49,927 bases of DNA, taken from JAQXGO01 sp045592445. GTDB lineage: Bacteria > Bacillota > Clostridia > UMGS1883 > UMGS1540. The notes beneath the pieces are model-generated. The model made no database searches. It saw only the letters and a program-made list of their open reading frames with translations, and had not been told where the DNA came from. This document shows, in pieces, positions 17,400-26,505 of the stretch (the first letter of the stretch is position 1; each line of letters starts with the position of its first letter). Position numbers and translations under genes: made by a program. The stretch spans positions 1 to 49,927 of the forward strand of contig JAZNUV010000002.1 of assembly GCA_045592445.1 (NCBI GenBank), written 5' to 3'.

Positions 17400-18463
17400 A
17401 GCGTCGAATTTATATAGGCGTCGGTGCGGCAGTTTTATGTGCCGCACTCGGCGTTTTTATTGCATTTTTTAGTTCGCAAAAAAAAGCGGCGCCTGCCATG
17501 GCACCTGCATCGACGCCCGAACGATATGATACCGTTACGATTTCGGTAGCGGGAGACTGCACAATCGGCTCAGACCCGCGCTTTTCCTATGCGGGCGGCT
17601 TTCATGAAATGGCAGATACGCACGGCTATGCCTACTTTTTTTCGGGGGTAAGAGAGATTTTTTCGGAGGATGACATCACCTTTGTCAATTTGGAAGGCAC
17701 GCTTACCAACGCGGAAAAAGCGGCAGAGAAAGCCTTTGCCTTTCGCGGCAAACCCGCCTATACGGAAATTTTGGAGGCGGGCAATATTGATGTGGTTTCA
17801 CTCGCGAACAACCATAGCTACGATTTTTTGGAGGATGGATTTTCGGATACGAAGGAATCGCTTGACCGCGCGGGCATTGCATATGCGTACAGCACCAAAA
17901 CGGCGCTTTTGTCGATAAAGGACGGGAACGCACGCGAGGTGGAGGAAAAAGCGGACGGTGTGCATATCGGGATTGCAGCCTTTTCCGTCTGGTACGATGA
18001 CAGAACGGTACGCCAAAATATTGAAAAGGCGATTTTACAATTAAAAAATAAGGGTGCGGACCTCGTTTTTGTAAGCTTGCATTGGGGCATGGAAGGGGAA
18101 AACAAGCCGATTGCCACGCAAAAGGATATTGGCCGCTATGCTATTGACTGCGGTGCGGACGGCGTGTGGGGGCATCACCCGCATGTTCTGCAGGGGATTG
18201 AAACGTACAAGGGAAAAGAGATTGTATATAGCCTCGGGAATTTCTGCTTTGGCGGGAACCACAATCCGCGTGATAAGGACACGATGATATATCAGATGGA
18301 ATTTGAAACAAAAAACGGGGAGCTGACGGGAAAATGGGAAAGCCGTATTCTGCCTGCAAGCATATCCTCGTCTGACGACAGAAATGACTACCGCCCCCGC
18401 CTTCTCGAGGGAGAGGCGGCAGAAAAAGTAAAAGAGCGTATCCGCTTATATTCGACATTCTAA
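17396..18463 (+). CDS. CapA-family protein (poly-gamma-glutamate-synthesis/metallophosphatase-like), membrane-anchored
   Basis: A 355-residue protein with an N-terminal membrane helix or uncleaved signal (residues 5-27) and a CapA-type calcineurin-like fold outside the membrane. The family marks are VAGDCTIGSD, VNLEGTLTN, SLANNHSYDFLEDGF, VSLHWGMEGE and WGHHPHVLQGIETYKGK followed by YSLGNFCFGG; the Asp, Asn and His residues in these are the expected metal ligands. CapA proteins take part in poly-gamma-glutamate capsule formation, but no capB or capC is present here, so the substrate is unknown. Confidence 0.88.
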   Translation: MKRRIYIGVGAAVLCAALGVFIAFFSSQKKAAPAMAPASTPERYDTVTISVAGDCTIGSDPRFSYAGGFHEMADTHGYAYFFSGVREIFSEDDITFVNLEGTLTNAEKAAEKAFAFRGKPAYTEILEAGNIDVVSLANNHSYDFLEDGFSDTKESLDRAGIAYAYSTKTALLSIKDGNAREVEEKADGVHIGIAAFSVWYDDRTVRQNIEKAILQLKNKGADLVFVSLHWGMEGENKPIATQKDIGRYAIDCGADGVWGHHPHVLQGIETYKGKEIVYSLGNFCFGGNHNPRDKDTMIYQMEFETKNGELTGKWESRILPASISSSDDRNDYRPRLLEGEAAEKVKERIRLYSTF

Positions 18464-18479
18464 AAAGAAGGGGAAAACA

Positions 18480-19409
18480 ATGGGACAATTATTCGGGAGC
18501 ACCCTAAAGGCGCTTTTGGTACTATTTATTTTTATTGGGATAGGCGTGTTTTTCGGGAAAAAGAAATTTTTGCCCGAAGGGAGCGAGGGCACGCTTTCAA
18601 AGCTTGAAACGTATCTTTTTTTGCCCGCACTTTCTTTGCGGACTTGTATCAATCACTGCAGAATGGAAAAAATAAGAGAGTATATTTCCTATTTCTCCGT
18701 ATCGCTTGCGACGGTGTGCGTCCTCTTTATTCTCTCAAACCTTCTGGCAAAGAAATTTGCGCAAAAAGAGGGAGAACACGGCATTTACACCTACGCGCTG
18801 ACAACCTCAAACATCGGCTATATGGGGCAGCCGCTGACCTTGGCGGTCTTTGGTGAGGAAATGCTTTTTAAGTATATCATTGCAGGGATACCGTTTAATC
18901 TTTATATTTATTCGCTCGGGCTATCCATGATGTCAGGCAAGCGCATCACATGGCGTTCGTTTATGACGCCCGTATTCTTTGCCACCTTTTTGGGAATTGC
19001 GCTCGGGCTTGGCGGCATTCAGATTCCGTCGGTACTGGACGACGTTTTAGAGGGTGCGGCAAACTGCATGTCTCCCCTCGCGATGCTGATTGCAGGGCTT
19101 TCAATTGCAAAATTACCCGTCGGCAAGCTTTTGGGCGGTGCGCGTGCGTATGTGGTATCAGCACTTCGCCTCATCGGCATTCCCGTCGCGACGGTTGCGG
19201 TTTTGGCACTATGCGGTGCCTCCCGCGAGATGATGCTTTTACTGCTTATTTTAACGGCAATGCCCATCGGCATGAACACAATCGTGTTCCCCGCCTCGGC
19301 AGGTGTCGACAGCACGGCGGGCGCAAAGCTTGTTTTAATTTCCAATGTTTTCAGTATGATAACCATTCCCGTTTTGTTTCTTCTGTTCGGTGCGATATTT
19401 CCCGCGTAG
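18480..19409 (+). CDS. AEC-family transporter (auxin efflux carrier/malate permease type), copy 1
   Basis: A 309-residue integral membrane protein with about ten hydrophobic helices in two halves, matching the AEC family. Recognisable segments are GKKKFLPEG...LSKLETYLFLPALSL after the first helix and LTTSNIGYMGQPL in the middle of the first half. Characterised relatives move malate or other small organic anions; the substrate cannot be read from sequence. It lies 16 bases after the CapA-like gene, with AAGAAGGGG as ribosome site, and ends at a strong terminator. A second AEC gene is at 48719. Confidence 0.88.
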   Translation: MGQLFGSTLKALLVLFIFIGIGVFFGKKKFLPEGSEGTLSKLETYLFLPALSLRTCINHCRMEKIREYISYFSVSLATVCVLFILSNLLAKKFAQKEGEHGIYTYALTTSNIGYMGQPLTLAVFGEEMLFKYIIAGIPFNLYIYSLGLSMMSGKRITWRSFMTPVFFATFLGIALGLGGIQIPSVLDDVLEGAANCMSPLAMLIAGLSIAKLPVGKLLGGARAYVVSALRLIGIPVATVAVLALCGASREMMLLLLILTAMPIGMNTIVFPASAGVDSTAGAKLVLISNVFSMITIPVLFLLFGAIFPA

Positions 19410-19451
19410 GGGATTTTTCAGTACTAAAAACAATTAAATTCAAGCAATACA

Positions 19452-19486
19452 AAGCCTGAAATGAGAGTTATCATTTCAGGCTTTTC
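19452..19486. terminator. Bidirectional Rho-independent terminator
   Basis: The arms AAGCCTGAAATGA and TCATTTCAGGCTT form a perfect 13-base stem around a short loop, with T-rich sequence on the plus side. It separates the converging AEC (plus) and uxaE (minus) genes and probably serves both. Confidence 0.88.
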
Positions 19487-19526
19487 TAATGCGGGCATAT
19501 TAAATTTCTATTCTATGGTATCCATT

Positions 19527-20951
19527 TTATCTGACTTTTTCTACACCCAAAAGGTCGAGATGACGGCCGATATGGCGCATTAAAGCGTTTGTATAAACGC
19601 CCTCGTTTTCCTTCCAGAGTGTATAGAGCCGATCGCGGAATGTAAAGCTTCCGTCTGCATTCTTACGGCTTAAAATGAGACCGTAGGTAATATGAATAAG
19701 CTGACGTGCATCGTTCCAGTCAAAGTATTCGGGGAGCTGTGCGTCACTTACGCTGTCAAGCGGCGGAATTTTTGCAAGGTCCGTCGTAACGTGGTAATAC
19801 TTTGTTGCTTCCTCAAACGCCTCAAGCGCGTAAGCGTGTACCTCGCGGTACAACTTCGGGTCGACCATCGCAACAACGCGCATGGCTTCGAGCCAGTTTG
19901 TACCCGCAGTCTTTACATGAAAAATGCCGCGCGTTTTCTCGCCGATAATCGGGAAAGTAGAAAACTTGTCCGACCCCGAATGAATGCTCAGCTTATAGCC
20001 GAAGTGGCGTGCCAGTTGGCTATGTACGGTCATTTCTGCCGTAAACTGCTCCAAATCACCAATATAATCAATTCCTTTTTGGAATTCACCGCAAAAACGG
20101 GGCGCCATTGTTTCAAAACGAACGCCGCGGCGAATCAGCTCATTCGCAACAAAGAAATGCTCTAAAGGCGTTGTGGGCGTCAGCGTTTCGTCAATGGAAA
20201 TTTCAAAGTCTGCATTATACTTGCCGTCTTTGAAAAATTCTTCATAAATGGAGGTCGCAAACGTAATAGCCGCGCCGTATACCAAAACAATGCGACGGAG
20301 GGCGGCGGCGTCAAACGAAACCGTAATCCCCTCGCCTACATCAAAGGTCTTACCGAGGTAAAGACTTTCAATTTCCGCATCAGCGGTATAGGCTTTTTCG
20401 ACCTCCTGGTCAGACATGGAGGCAACATCATTCCGAATATGGTCGGAGCAGTCGAGCGTAATCATGGTAAAACCAAGGTCTAAGGCGTAGCGGACATCTT
20501 CGGCTTTTTTCAGATGGTCACCGTCCGCGCCAAAGCCTTTTTCAAAACCGTCCCGAAACACAGCAAAGGAAGCGCAATCGAGAACATCCTCGTAGGTGCG
20601 ATCCGTCAAAGTCAGCTCACGCATGGATTGCTGTGCCAGCACGGGATATGCGTCATACGATTTAAAAACTTCGATATGGCCGGGTGTTGCGATGCCGAGG
20701 CGATCGCCCACGCCAAAGCTCCTCTCCTTGCCCAAAACACGAATCGGCGCAGTAAACGGAAAGAGTTTGCGCAAAACAAGTGCATTTTCATGTGTAAGCG
20801 CGGCTTTTGTTGCAGCGGCGCCGTCTATGATGACAGACTCGCCCGAAAAGCCGACGTCACCCAAAGCATAGATGGACGTGATGCCGCCCTCTTCCGCCAT
20901 AAAAACCTTGACATCGTTTACATTATGTACAGATTGTTCAAAAATTTTCAT
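19527..20951 (-). CDS. uxaE: Tagaturonate/fructuronate epimerase UxaE
   Basis: A 474-residue protein matching the UxaE family (former DUF4867-like tagaturonate epimerases known from Thermotoga). Family-typical pieces are KERSFGVGDRLGIATPGHI near residue 95, FTMITLDCSDHIRND near 170 and KLSIHSGSDKFSTFPIIG near 340, the latter carrying a conserved His and Lys. UxaE is a metal-dependent epimerase interconverting D-tagaturonate and D-fructuronate in hexuronate breakdown. The start at 20949-20951, with AAGGAG before it, is preferred over an in-frame ATG 60 bases upstream that lies across the promoter. No other hexuronate genes are adjacent, so its pathway partners must be elsewhere. Confidence 0.82.
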   Translation of the reverse strand: MKIFEQSVHNVNDVKVFMAEEGGITSIYALGDVGFSGESVIIDGAAATKAALTHENALVLRKLFPFTAPIRVLGKERSFGVGDRLGIATPGHIEVFKSYDAYPVLAQQSMRELTLTDRTYEDVLDCASFAVFRDGFEKGFGADGDHLKKAEDVRYALDLGFTMITLDCSDHIRNDVASMSDQEVEKAYTADAEIESLYLGKTFDVGEGITVSFDAAALRRIVLVYGAAITFATSIYEEFFKDGKYNADFEISIDETLTPTTPLEHFFVANELIRRGVRFETMAPRFCGEFQKGIDYIGDLEQFTAEMTVHSQLARHFGYKLSIHSGSDKFSTFPIIGEKTRGIFHVKTAGTNWLEAMRVVAMVDPKLYREVHAYALEAFEEATKYYHVTTDLAKIPPLDSVSDAQLPEYFDWNDARQLIHITYGLILSRKNADGSFTFRDRLYTLWKENEGVYTNALMRHIGRHLDLLGVEKVR

Positions 20952-20982
20952 TTCGATTCTCCTTATAAAAGTGATTATGGAT

Positions 20983-21011
20983 AGTATATCAAACGCCCGC
21001 GGAAAAGTCAA
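20983..21011 (-). promoter_or_regulatory. Predicted uxaE promoter nested in the sulP terminator
   Basis: On the minus strand TTGACT (21006-21011) and TATACT (20983-20988) are separated by exactly 17 bases. The -35 lies in the loop of the hairpin that ends sulP. The start of transcription would be near 20975, 24 bases before the uxaE ATG. Confidence 0.7.
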
Positions 21012-21028
21012 TGCTTTTGCGGGCGTAT
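20991..21028 (-). terminator. Terminator of the SulP gene
   Basis: ACGCCCGC (20993-21000) pairs with GCGGGCGT (21019-21026), and the inner AAAAG/CTTTT continues the stem after a two-base bulge. It begins 5 bases beyond the sulP stop. The T-run on the minus strand is short, so termination may be partial. Confidence 0.65.
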
Positions 21029-21032
21029 TTGC

Positions 21033-22289
21033 TTATTTTACGCGTTTTGAAAAAGAGAAGCGCGGCAATAAAATTGCAAGAACAATACCGACTGCAATTG
21101 CCACCACAAGGTCAAAAATTACGGTGAGCAAAAACGTGGCAAAAAGGACGATAACCGTGTGCCAAGGCGACGTTTTAGCAAGGGCAATAAAGCGCCCGGC
21201 GCCGCACATGTTGTATGCCACATGGATTAAGATGGCAGCAATGGCGGGCATGGGAATGAGGGCGGCGTAGGGCATCAGGACCAGGAGTACAACCAAAAGC
21301 AAAAGCGCGTGCACAATCGCGGCGATGGGCGATTTGCCGCCATTTTTAACGTTTGCGGCGGTACGGGCAATTGCACCGGTTGCGGGGATGCCGCCAAAGA
21401 GTGCCGAACCGATATTGCCGAGCCCCTGCCCCAAAAGCTCGGCGGCGGGGCGGTGCTTTTTGCCAACCATGTCATCGGCTACAACGCAGGACAAAAGGGA
21501 TTCGATTCCCGCCAAAAGAGCGATGGTAAAAGCGTCAGGCAACGCGGCGACAAGCCCTGCGCCCGAAAAATTCGGCAGACGAAATGCAGGAAATGCGCTG
21601 TCAATCGTATATAAATCCCCAATTGTATTTGCGGAGAGACCGCAAAGAGAAGTGAGGACGATGCCGACCGCAACCGCGGCAAGCGATGCGGGGAGTTTAG
21701 AAAGCTTTTTCGGCCATAAAAACAGAATGGCAAGGCAGACCGCACTGACCAAAACCGCCTCAAAGTTGACGGAAGAAAGATTATTCAGAAAAGCGGAAAG
21801 CTTTTCCATGGTTTCAATTGGCTTTTCTCCGCCTGCGTAGACGACACCGCAAAAGTCCTTCAGTTGCCCGACTACCAGCGTGACGGCGATACCCGCGGTA
21901 AAGCCCGTGGTGATGGAATCGGGGATATATTTTATGAGATTGCCGAGACGGCAGACGGCAAATAAAATCAAAAGAATACCTGCCAAAATAGTCGCCAGAG
22001 CAAGCCCGTCCGTGCCGCTTTTGGCAACAATGCCCGCAACTATGGTCGCAAATGCCGCCGTAGGGCCGGAAATCTGCACGCTGCTGCCGCCAAACAGGGC
22101 GGCGAGAAAGCCCGCGAAAATTGCCGTATATAGACCCGCTTCAGGCCGTACGCCCGAGGCGATGGCGAGTGCGATGGATAAGGGGAGTGCAATAATCGCA
22201 ACAATTACGCCGGCAATCAGGTCTGAAACCGCACGTGTGTGGGAATACTGCTTTAAATCGTCCAAAATCATGGGTTTTAATTGGTTCAT
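21033..22289 (-). CDS. SulP-family anion transporter lacking a STAS domain
   Basis: A 418-residue membrane protein with about twelve to fourteen hydrophobic segments, typical of the SulP/SLC26 transmembrane core: the N-terminal ALPLSIALAIASGVRPEAGLY and GSSVQISGPTAAFATIV blocks match the family consensus. SulP proteins carry sulfate, bicarbonate or other anions. Usual bacterial members are 500-570 residues with a cytoplasmic C-terminal STAS domain. Here the protein stops straight after the last helix (LLPRFSFSKRVK), and no STAS gene follows. It is transcribed leftward from the gap shared with the glycan locus. Substrate unknown. Confidence 0.9.
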   Translation of the reverse strand: MNQLKPMILDDLKQYSHTRAVSDLIAGVIVAIIALPLSIALAIASGVRPEAGLYTAIFAGFLAALFGGSSVQISGPTAAFATIVAGIVAKSGTDGLALATILAGILLILFAVCRLGNLIKYIPDSITTGFTAGIAVTLVVGQLKDFCGVVYAGGEKPIETMEKLSAFLNNLSSVNFEAVLVSAVCLAILFLWPKKLSKLPASLAAVAVGIVLTSLCGLSANTIGDLYTIDSAFPAFRLPNFSGAGLVAALPDAFTIALLAGIESLLSCVVADDMVGKKHRPAAELLGQGLGNIGSALFGGIPATGAIARTAANVKNGGKSPIAAIVHALLLLVVLLVLMPYAALIPMPAIAAILIHVAYNMCGAGRFIALAKTSPWHTVIVLFATFLLTVIFDLVVAIAVGIVLAILLPRFSFSKRVK

Positions 22290-22410
22290 ATCAAAAATCC
22301 TTTCATAAATTATACCATTTCAGTATAACATGAAATGTAAAAATCCGCAACTTGTTTTCCGTTATCCACATATTTTTTGTGCAAAATAGCATAAAAAATA
22401 AGAAAAAGCC

Positions 22411-22439
22411 TTGCTTTTTATAGAAGAAAAGAGTATAAT
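22411..22439 (+). promoter_or_regulatory. Promoter of the glycan biosynthesis locus
   Basis: TTGCTT (22411-22416) and a perfect TATAAT (22434-22439) are spaced by 17 bases. The first gene starts 30 bases later with a GGTGGAG ribosome site. No comparably good promoter was noticed until 43594, so this may drive the whole locus. The rest of the 179-base gap holds nothing else I can identify. Confidence 0.8.
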
Positions 22440-22468
22440 AAAAGAGATTATATAGAAGGTGGAGAAGT

Positions 22469-23098
22469 ATGTATAAGAAATTTATAAAACGTATTCTTGA
22501 TCTTGTTTTGTCCACAATAGGAATTGTTGTGCTGGCAGTACCCATGCTTATCGTTGCCATACTTTTAAAAATAGATTCTCCCGGGCCGATACTCTTTAAG
22601 CAACGCAGAATCGGGTTACATAAAAAAGAGTTTACGCTGCTTAAATTTCGTTCTATGCCTGTTTCGGCGCCGAAAGATGTGGCTACACATCAGCTGGATG
22701 TGGAAGCTGTGCATATGACGAAGTTTCAAAAGACGATTCGGAAATATTCGATTGATGAATTGCCCCAGCTGTACAATATATGGATTGGCAGTTGCAGTGT
22801 AGTAGGGCCGCGCCCGGCACTTTGGAATCAATTTGACTTGATTGAAGAGCGCGATAAATACGGAGCTAATGATATCAAACCCGGTCTTACGGGGTGGGCG
22901 CAGATTAACGGAAGAGATGAACTTGAAATTGACGTGAAAGCCAGACTCGACGGCGAATACACAGAAAAACTGAGTTTTCTGTTTGATTGCAAATGTTTGT
23001 TTGGTACGGTTATATCGGTTCTGAAACATGATGGCGTCGTTGAAGGCGGAACCGGGAAAAGAAAGAAACATGGAGAAACGGAAATCATTGTAAAATAG
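22469..23098 (+). CDS. Undecaprenyl-phosphate sugar-phosphate transferase (CapM/WcaJ-type priming enzyme)
   Basis: A 209-residue monotopic phosphoglycosyl transferase. It has the N-terminal re-entrant hydrophobic segment (RILDLVLSTIGIVVLAVPMLIVAILLKIDSPGPILF), then KFRSMP, SIDELPQLYNI, SVVGPRPAL and PGLTGWAQINGRDELE; the Asp-Glu pair of the first cytosolic helix region is in the expected place. It starts lipid-linked glycan assembly by moving a sugar-1-phosphate to undecaprenyl phosphate. Because capE-capF-capG (UDP-L-FucNAc synthesis) are in the same locus, and Staphylococcus CapM uses UDP-FucNAc, the likely substrate is UDP-L-FucNAc. This is inference. It is the promoter-proximal gene. Confidence 0.92.
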   Translation: MYKKFIKRILDLVLSTIGIVVLAVPMLIVAILLKIDSPGPILFKQRRIGLHKKEFTLLKFRSMPVSAPKDVATHQLDVEAVHMTKFQKTIRKYSIDELPQLYNIWIGSCSVVGPRPALWNQFDLIEERDKYGANDIKPGLTGWAQINGRDELEIDVKARLDGEYTEKLSFLFDCKCLFGTVISVLKHDGVVEGGTGKRKKHGETEIIVK

Positions 23099-23108
23099 GG
23101 GATACGAT

Positions 23109-23945
23109 ATGGCATTAAAACTCATGTACATAACAAACAGGCCGGAAATTGCCTCAATTGTTCAGGATACAGGGATTGACAGGGTCTTTATTGATATGGA
23201 ATATATCGGTAAAGAGGAACGCCAACGAGGACGGAATACGGTAAAATCACATCATACAGTTGATGATATTATAAAAGTACGGTCGGTTTTGAATCAGACA
23301 GAGCTTTTGGTGCGCATCAATCCGATTCATGAAAAAGCCGGCGGATACATGGGTTCGAAGGAAGAGATTGAACGTGTAGTTCGGGCAGGGGCAGATGTTA
23401 TCATGCTCCCCATGTTTAAAACGACACACGAGGTAAAACGTTTTGTTGACTATGTCGGGGGCAGAACAAAAGTCATGCTGCTTGCGGAAACAAAAGAAGC
23501 CGCAGAAAATATAGATGAAATATCCGCTATGCCGGGGATTGATGAAATTCATATCGGGCTCAATGATTTACATCTTGCCTATAAAAAAAGGTTTATGTTT
23601 GAACTTTTAAGCGATGGAACGGCGGACGAGATTTGCTCTAAAATCCGAAAAAACGGTGTCAGATACGGCATTGGCGGAATTGCACGGCTGGGGTATGGAA
23701 TGCTTCCGGCAGAAAAGGTGATTGCAGAGCATTACAGATTGGGGTCCGAAACAGCAATTTTGTCACGCTCATTTTGTAACGCTGAGCATATGACGGATTT
23801 GAGTGAAATGAAGCAGCTGTTTGATACAGAAGTTAAAAAAATCCGTGCATATGAAGAGGTTGTTTCAAAATATTCTGAGGATGCATTTTTCAAAAATCAT
23901 TTGGAAGTGGTTGAATGTGTCCGCAAAATCCTGAAAAAAATGTAA
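23109..23945 (+). CDS. HpcH/HpaI-type aldolase (citrate lyase beta-like superfamily)
   Basis: A 278-residue TIM-barrel protein of the HpcH/HpaI aldolase family. Visible marks are FIDMEY near residue 28, LLVRINP near 72 with the conserved Arg, VIMLPMFKT near 97, LLAETKEAAENI near 123 with the metal-binding Glu and IHIGLNDLHLAYKK near 145 with the metal-binding Asp. In HpaI the first segment reads D-x-E-H, its His acting in catalysis; here that residue is Tyr. Family enzymes add or remove pyruvate (or oxaloacetate/acetyl units) to aldehydes, giving 2-keto-3-deoxy acids. Its position as second gene of a glycan locus suggests a biosynthetic role, perhaps supplying an acyl or acid group. The exact reaction is unknown. 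Confidence 0.8.
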   Translation: MALKLMYITNRPEIASIVQDTGIDRVFIDMEYIGKEERQRGRNTVKSHHTVDDIIKVRSVLNQTELLVRINPIHEKAGGYMGSKEEIERVVRAGADVIMLPMFKTTHEVKRFVDYVGGRTKVMLLAETKEAAENIDEISAMPGIDEIHIGLNDLHLAYKKRFMFELLSDGTADEICSKIRKNGVRYGIGGIARLGYGMLPAEKVIAEHYRLGSETAILSRSFCNAEHMTDLSEMKQLFDTEVKKIRAYEEVVSKYSEDAFFKNHLEVVECVRKILKKM

Positions 23946-23961
23946 GGGCAAGGGTGACGAT

Positions 23962-25125
23962 ATGGAGAGGAAAATAAAAATATGTGCGCTGACGACCATA
24001 TCAAAAACCATGGATTGGTTTATTACGGATTCCATGCGGAATCTCGCGGCGAATGGATATGAGATAACGCTTGTGTCAAATATGGAAGAAGGGTTTATAG
24101 CAAGGAATGAGGATTATGCAAAATGCATTTCTCTTCCCATGAGCCGAGGGGCAAGCGTTGGCGACATATTCAGAAGAACATATGCGCTTGTAAAACTTTT
24201 TAAAAAAGAAAAATATGATATTGTTTATTATACATCTCCGAATGTATCTTTGTATGCCTCTGTTGCGGGGTGGATTTCGAGAATCAAGAAAAGAGTATAT
24301 AGCCAATGCGGGTTGCGATATGTTTCTTTCACGGGGGTAAAGCGTAAAATATTCAGAGTTGTGGAGAAACTGACTTGTCTCTTTTCTACGGAAATCCGCG
24401 CACAAAGCCCGATGAATATGCAATTTGCCATTGATGAAAGGCTGTGTGCGAAGAAAAAAATTTCGGTTGTGGGCATTGGCGGAACCATCGGCGTAAAATT
24501 GTCAGCTTGTGATGCGATTGATAAAATAAAAGTCAGAAATACATGCAGGGAAATTTACAATATCCCGAAAGATGCATTTGTTTACGGCTATGTGGGAAGA
24601 ATCAATGCGGATAAAGGAATCAACGAGCTGATTTCGGCGTTTGAAACCGTTTGGAAAAGCAATGAAAATGCTTATCTTGTTTTGGTTGGCATGATTGATG
24701 ACACAAATCCCATACAAAAGGAAAATATGGAACGTGCAAAACAGAACCCGCGCATTATTTTTACGGGCAATGTAGCATCAGATAAAGTGTACGAGTATAT
24801 GGCGATGTTTGATGTTTTGACGCATCCGACATATCGGGAAGGGTTTGGTAAGGTTTTGCAGGAAGCGATGGGGATGTCTTTGCCGATTATCACTACCAAT
24901 GTACCGGGCCCTTGCGAGGTTGTGGAAGATGGGATTTCAGGCACGCTTGTCGAGGCGAAAAACGCGGACGATTTGGCAAAAAAGATGCTTTTGTTGTATG
25001 AAGATGCGTCCCTCAGAAATGCTTTGGCGGATGGCGGGAGAAAAAGAGCCGAGAAATATTTTGACCGGCCGATTATGCTCCAAAACATTCTGGACGATAT
25101 GAATGCAATTGTTGCAAAGGAATAA
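23962..25125 (+). CDS. Glycosyltransferase family 4
   Basis: A 387-residue GT-B enzyme. The N-terminal acceptor half begins KIKICALTTISKTMDWFI; the C-terminal nucleotide-sugar half has YGYVGRINADKGINELI, the E-x7-E element REGFGKVLQEAMGMSLPIITTNVPGP, and VVEDGISGTLVE. Enzymes of this type (compare PglA and CapL) often add the second sugar to the primed lipid. The gene follows the aldolase by 16 bases. Donor and acceptor cannot be predicted with confidence. Confidence 0.9.
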   Translation: MERKIKICALTTISKTMDWFITDSMRNLAANGYEITLVSNMEEGFIARNEDYAKCISLPMSRGASVGDIFRRTYALVKLFKKEKYDIVYYTSPNVSLYASVAGWISRIKKRVYSQCGLRYVSFTGVKRKIFRVVEKLTCLFSTEIRAQSPMNMQFAIDERLCAKKKISVVGIGGTIGVKLSACDAIDKIKVRNTCREIYNIPKDAFVYGYVGRINADKGINELISAFETVWKSNENAYLVLVGMIDDTNPIQKENMERAKQNPRIIFTGNVASDKVYEYMAMFDVLTHPTYREGFGKVLQEAMGMSLPIITTNVPGPCEVVEDGISGTLVEAKNADDLAKKMLLLYEDASLRNALADGGRKRAEKYFDRPIMLQNILDDMNAIVAKE

Positions 25126-25193
25126 AAAGATGATAGTATGTGACGGCAATAAAAATTAGCCAATAAGATTAAAGGTTAAAGGGAGGCCTGAAA

Positions 25194-26504
25194 ATGGAGC
25201 ATAACCTTCCAAAGGTTCTGTCTATATCGCTGAGCACTTGGCGGGAGGGCAGCGGAATTCACACACAAACGGATTTATTTCAATTCTACAGTCCCGATAA
25301 AGTGGCACAAATCTATACAAAATCCGACCTGCCGAATACCCCGGTTTGTAATGCCTTTTTTAGGATTTCGGAAAATGAAATTATAAAAAGTGTTTTAAAT
25401 AGGCGCCCCGTAGGGTGCCGTGTTAAAAACGGCGCAATTGCGGATGACAAAACAAAAAAAGCGATGCAGCAAGAGCAGGCACTGTACAAAAGGGCGCATA
25501 AGAAAAAATCCTGGAGTATGACCTTGGCAAGGGAGATTGTTTGGGGGCTTGGGAAGTGGAAAACAAAAGCGCTTGACACCTTTATTGCGGAGGAGGCCCC
25601 CGATGTTTATTTTGTACCCATATACCCCGTCGTGTTCATGGGCAAGTTGCAGCTGCACATTATAAAAAAATATCCGAGACCTTATGTTTGCTATCTCACA
25701 GACGACAACTATACATACAAGGCATGCGGGTACAATCCATTTGCCTATATTCATCGGTTCTTTTTACGCGGTGTTGTACGGAAACTAGCGAAAAACTGCA
25801 CGCAAATGTTTACAATTACACAAATGGAGGCGGAGGAAACAGATCAATGTTTCGGTACCAAAAGTGTAGTGTTAACAAAGGGAATCGATTTTACGGACCG
25901 AACGTTTTATGATAAACCTTTATCAAATCCCATAAAAATGGTATATACGGGGAATTTACTCATCGGCAGGGCGGCTTCGCTTGTTGAAATTTCCAAAGCG
26001 ATGGCTAAAATCAATGCAGACGGCGAGAAAGTGACCTTGGATATATATTCCGGAACAGCGCTCGACAAAAAGACCATGCAGTACCTAAATTCCAACGGAT
26101 GCCATTTTAGAGGTCTTGTAGAAAAGGAGAAAGTAGACAAAATTCAGGCCGACGCAGATATTGTGATATTTGCCGAATCACTTGAGAAAAGACATAGGAT
26201 GGACGCAAGGTTATCCTTTTCTACAAAATTAACTGACTATTTTAAAAACGGAAAATGCATTTTTGCAATCGGTGATAAAAATATAGCACCCATTCGGTAC
26301 CTTAAAGATCATGACTGTGCGATTATTGTAAATGAATATGCAGAAATGAAGGACAAACTCAAAGACCTGGTTTTAAATCCCTCAAAAATAAAGGAATATG
26401 CGAAAAAAGCATACGAATGCGGAATGAAAAATCATAACAAAAAGGATATGGAAAGAATTTTTGTTGATGCTTTTGTATCTGCGGCAGGTGAAAAAGGGAG
26501 ATAA
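25194..26504 (+). CDS. GT-B fold glycosyltransferase, group 1-like (divergent)
   Basis: A 436-residue soluble protein. The second half reads as a group 1 glycosyltransferase: IKMVYTGNLLIGRAASLVEI, DIYSGTALDKKTMQYLNSNG, ADIVIFAESLEKRHRMDARLSFSTKLTDYFKNGKCIFAIG. The N-terminal half is divergent with a long insert rich in Lys. It lacks an obvious E-x7-E pair, so its catalytic details may differ. A 68-base spacer precedes it, with a GGGAGG ribosome site. The next gene starts one base after its stop. Confidence 0.75.
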   Translation: MEHNLPKVLSISLSTWREGSGIHTQTDLFQFYSPDKVAQIYTKSDLPNTPVCNAFFRISENEIIKSVLNRRPVGCRVKNGAIADDKTKKAMQQEQALYKRAHKKKSWSMTLAREIVWGLGKWKTKALDTFIAEEAPDVYFVPIYPVVFMGKLQLHIIKKYPRPYVCYLTDDNYTYKACGYNPFAYIHRFFLRGVVRKLAKNCTQMFTITQMEAEETDQCFGTKSVVLTKGIDFTDRTFYDKPLSNPIKMVYTGNLLIGRAASLVEISKAMAKINADGEKVTLDIYSGTALDKKTMQYLNSNGCHFRGLVEKEKVDKIQADADIVIFAESLEKRHRMDARLSFSTKLTDYFKNGKCIFAIGDKNIAPIRYLKDHDCAIIVNEYAEMKDKLKDLVLNPSKIKEYAKKAYECGMKNHNKKDMERIFVDAFVSAAGEKGR

Positions 26505-26505
26505 A

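Noticed and set aside
20952..21011. 20-residue extension of UxaE from an upstream ATG
   Set aside because: It would lie across the promoter and the sulP terminator; the downstream ATG has a clear AAGGAG site.
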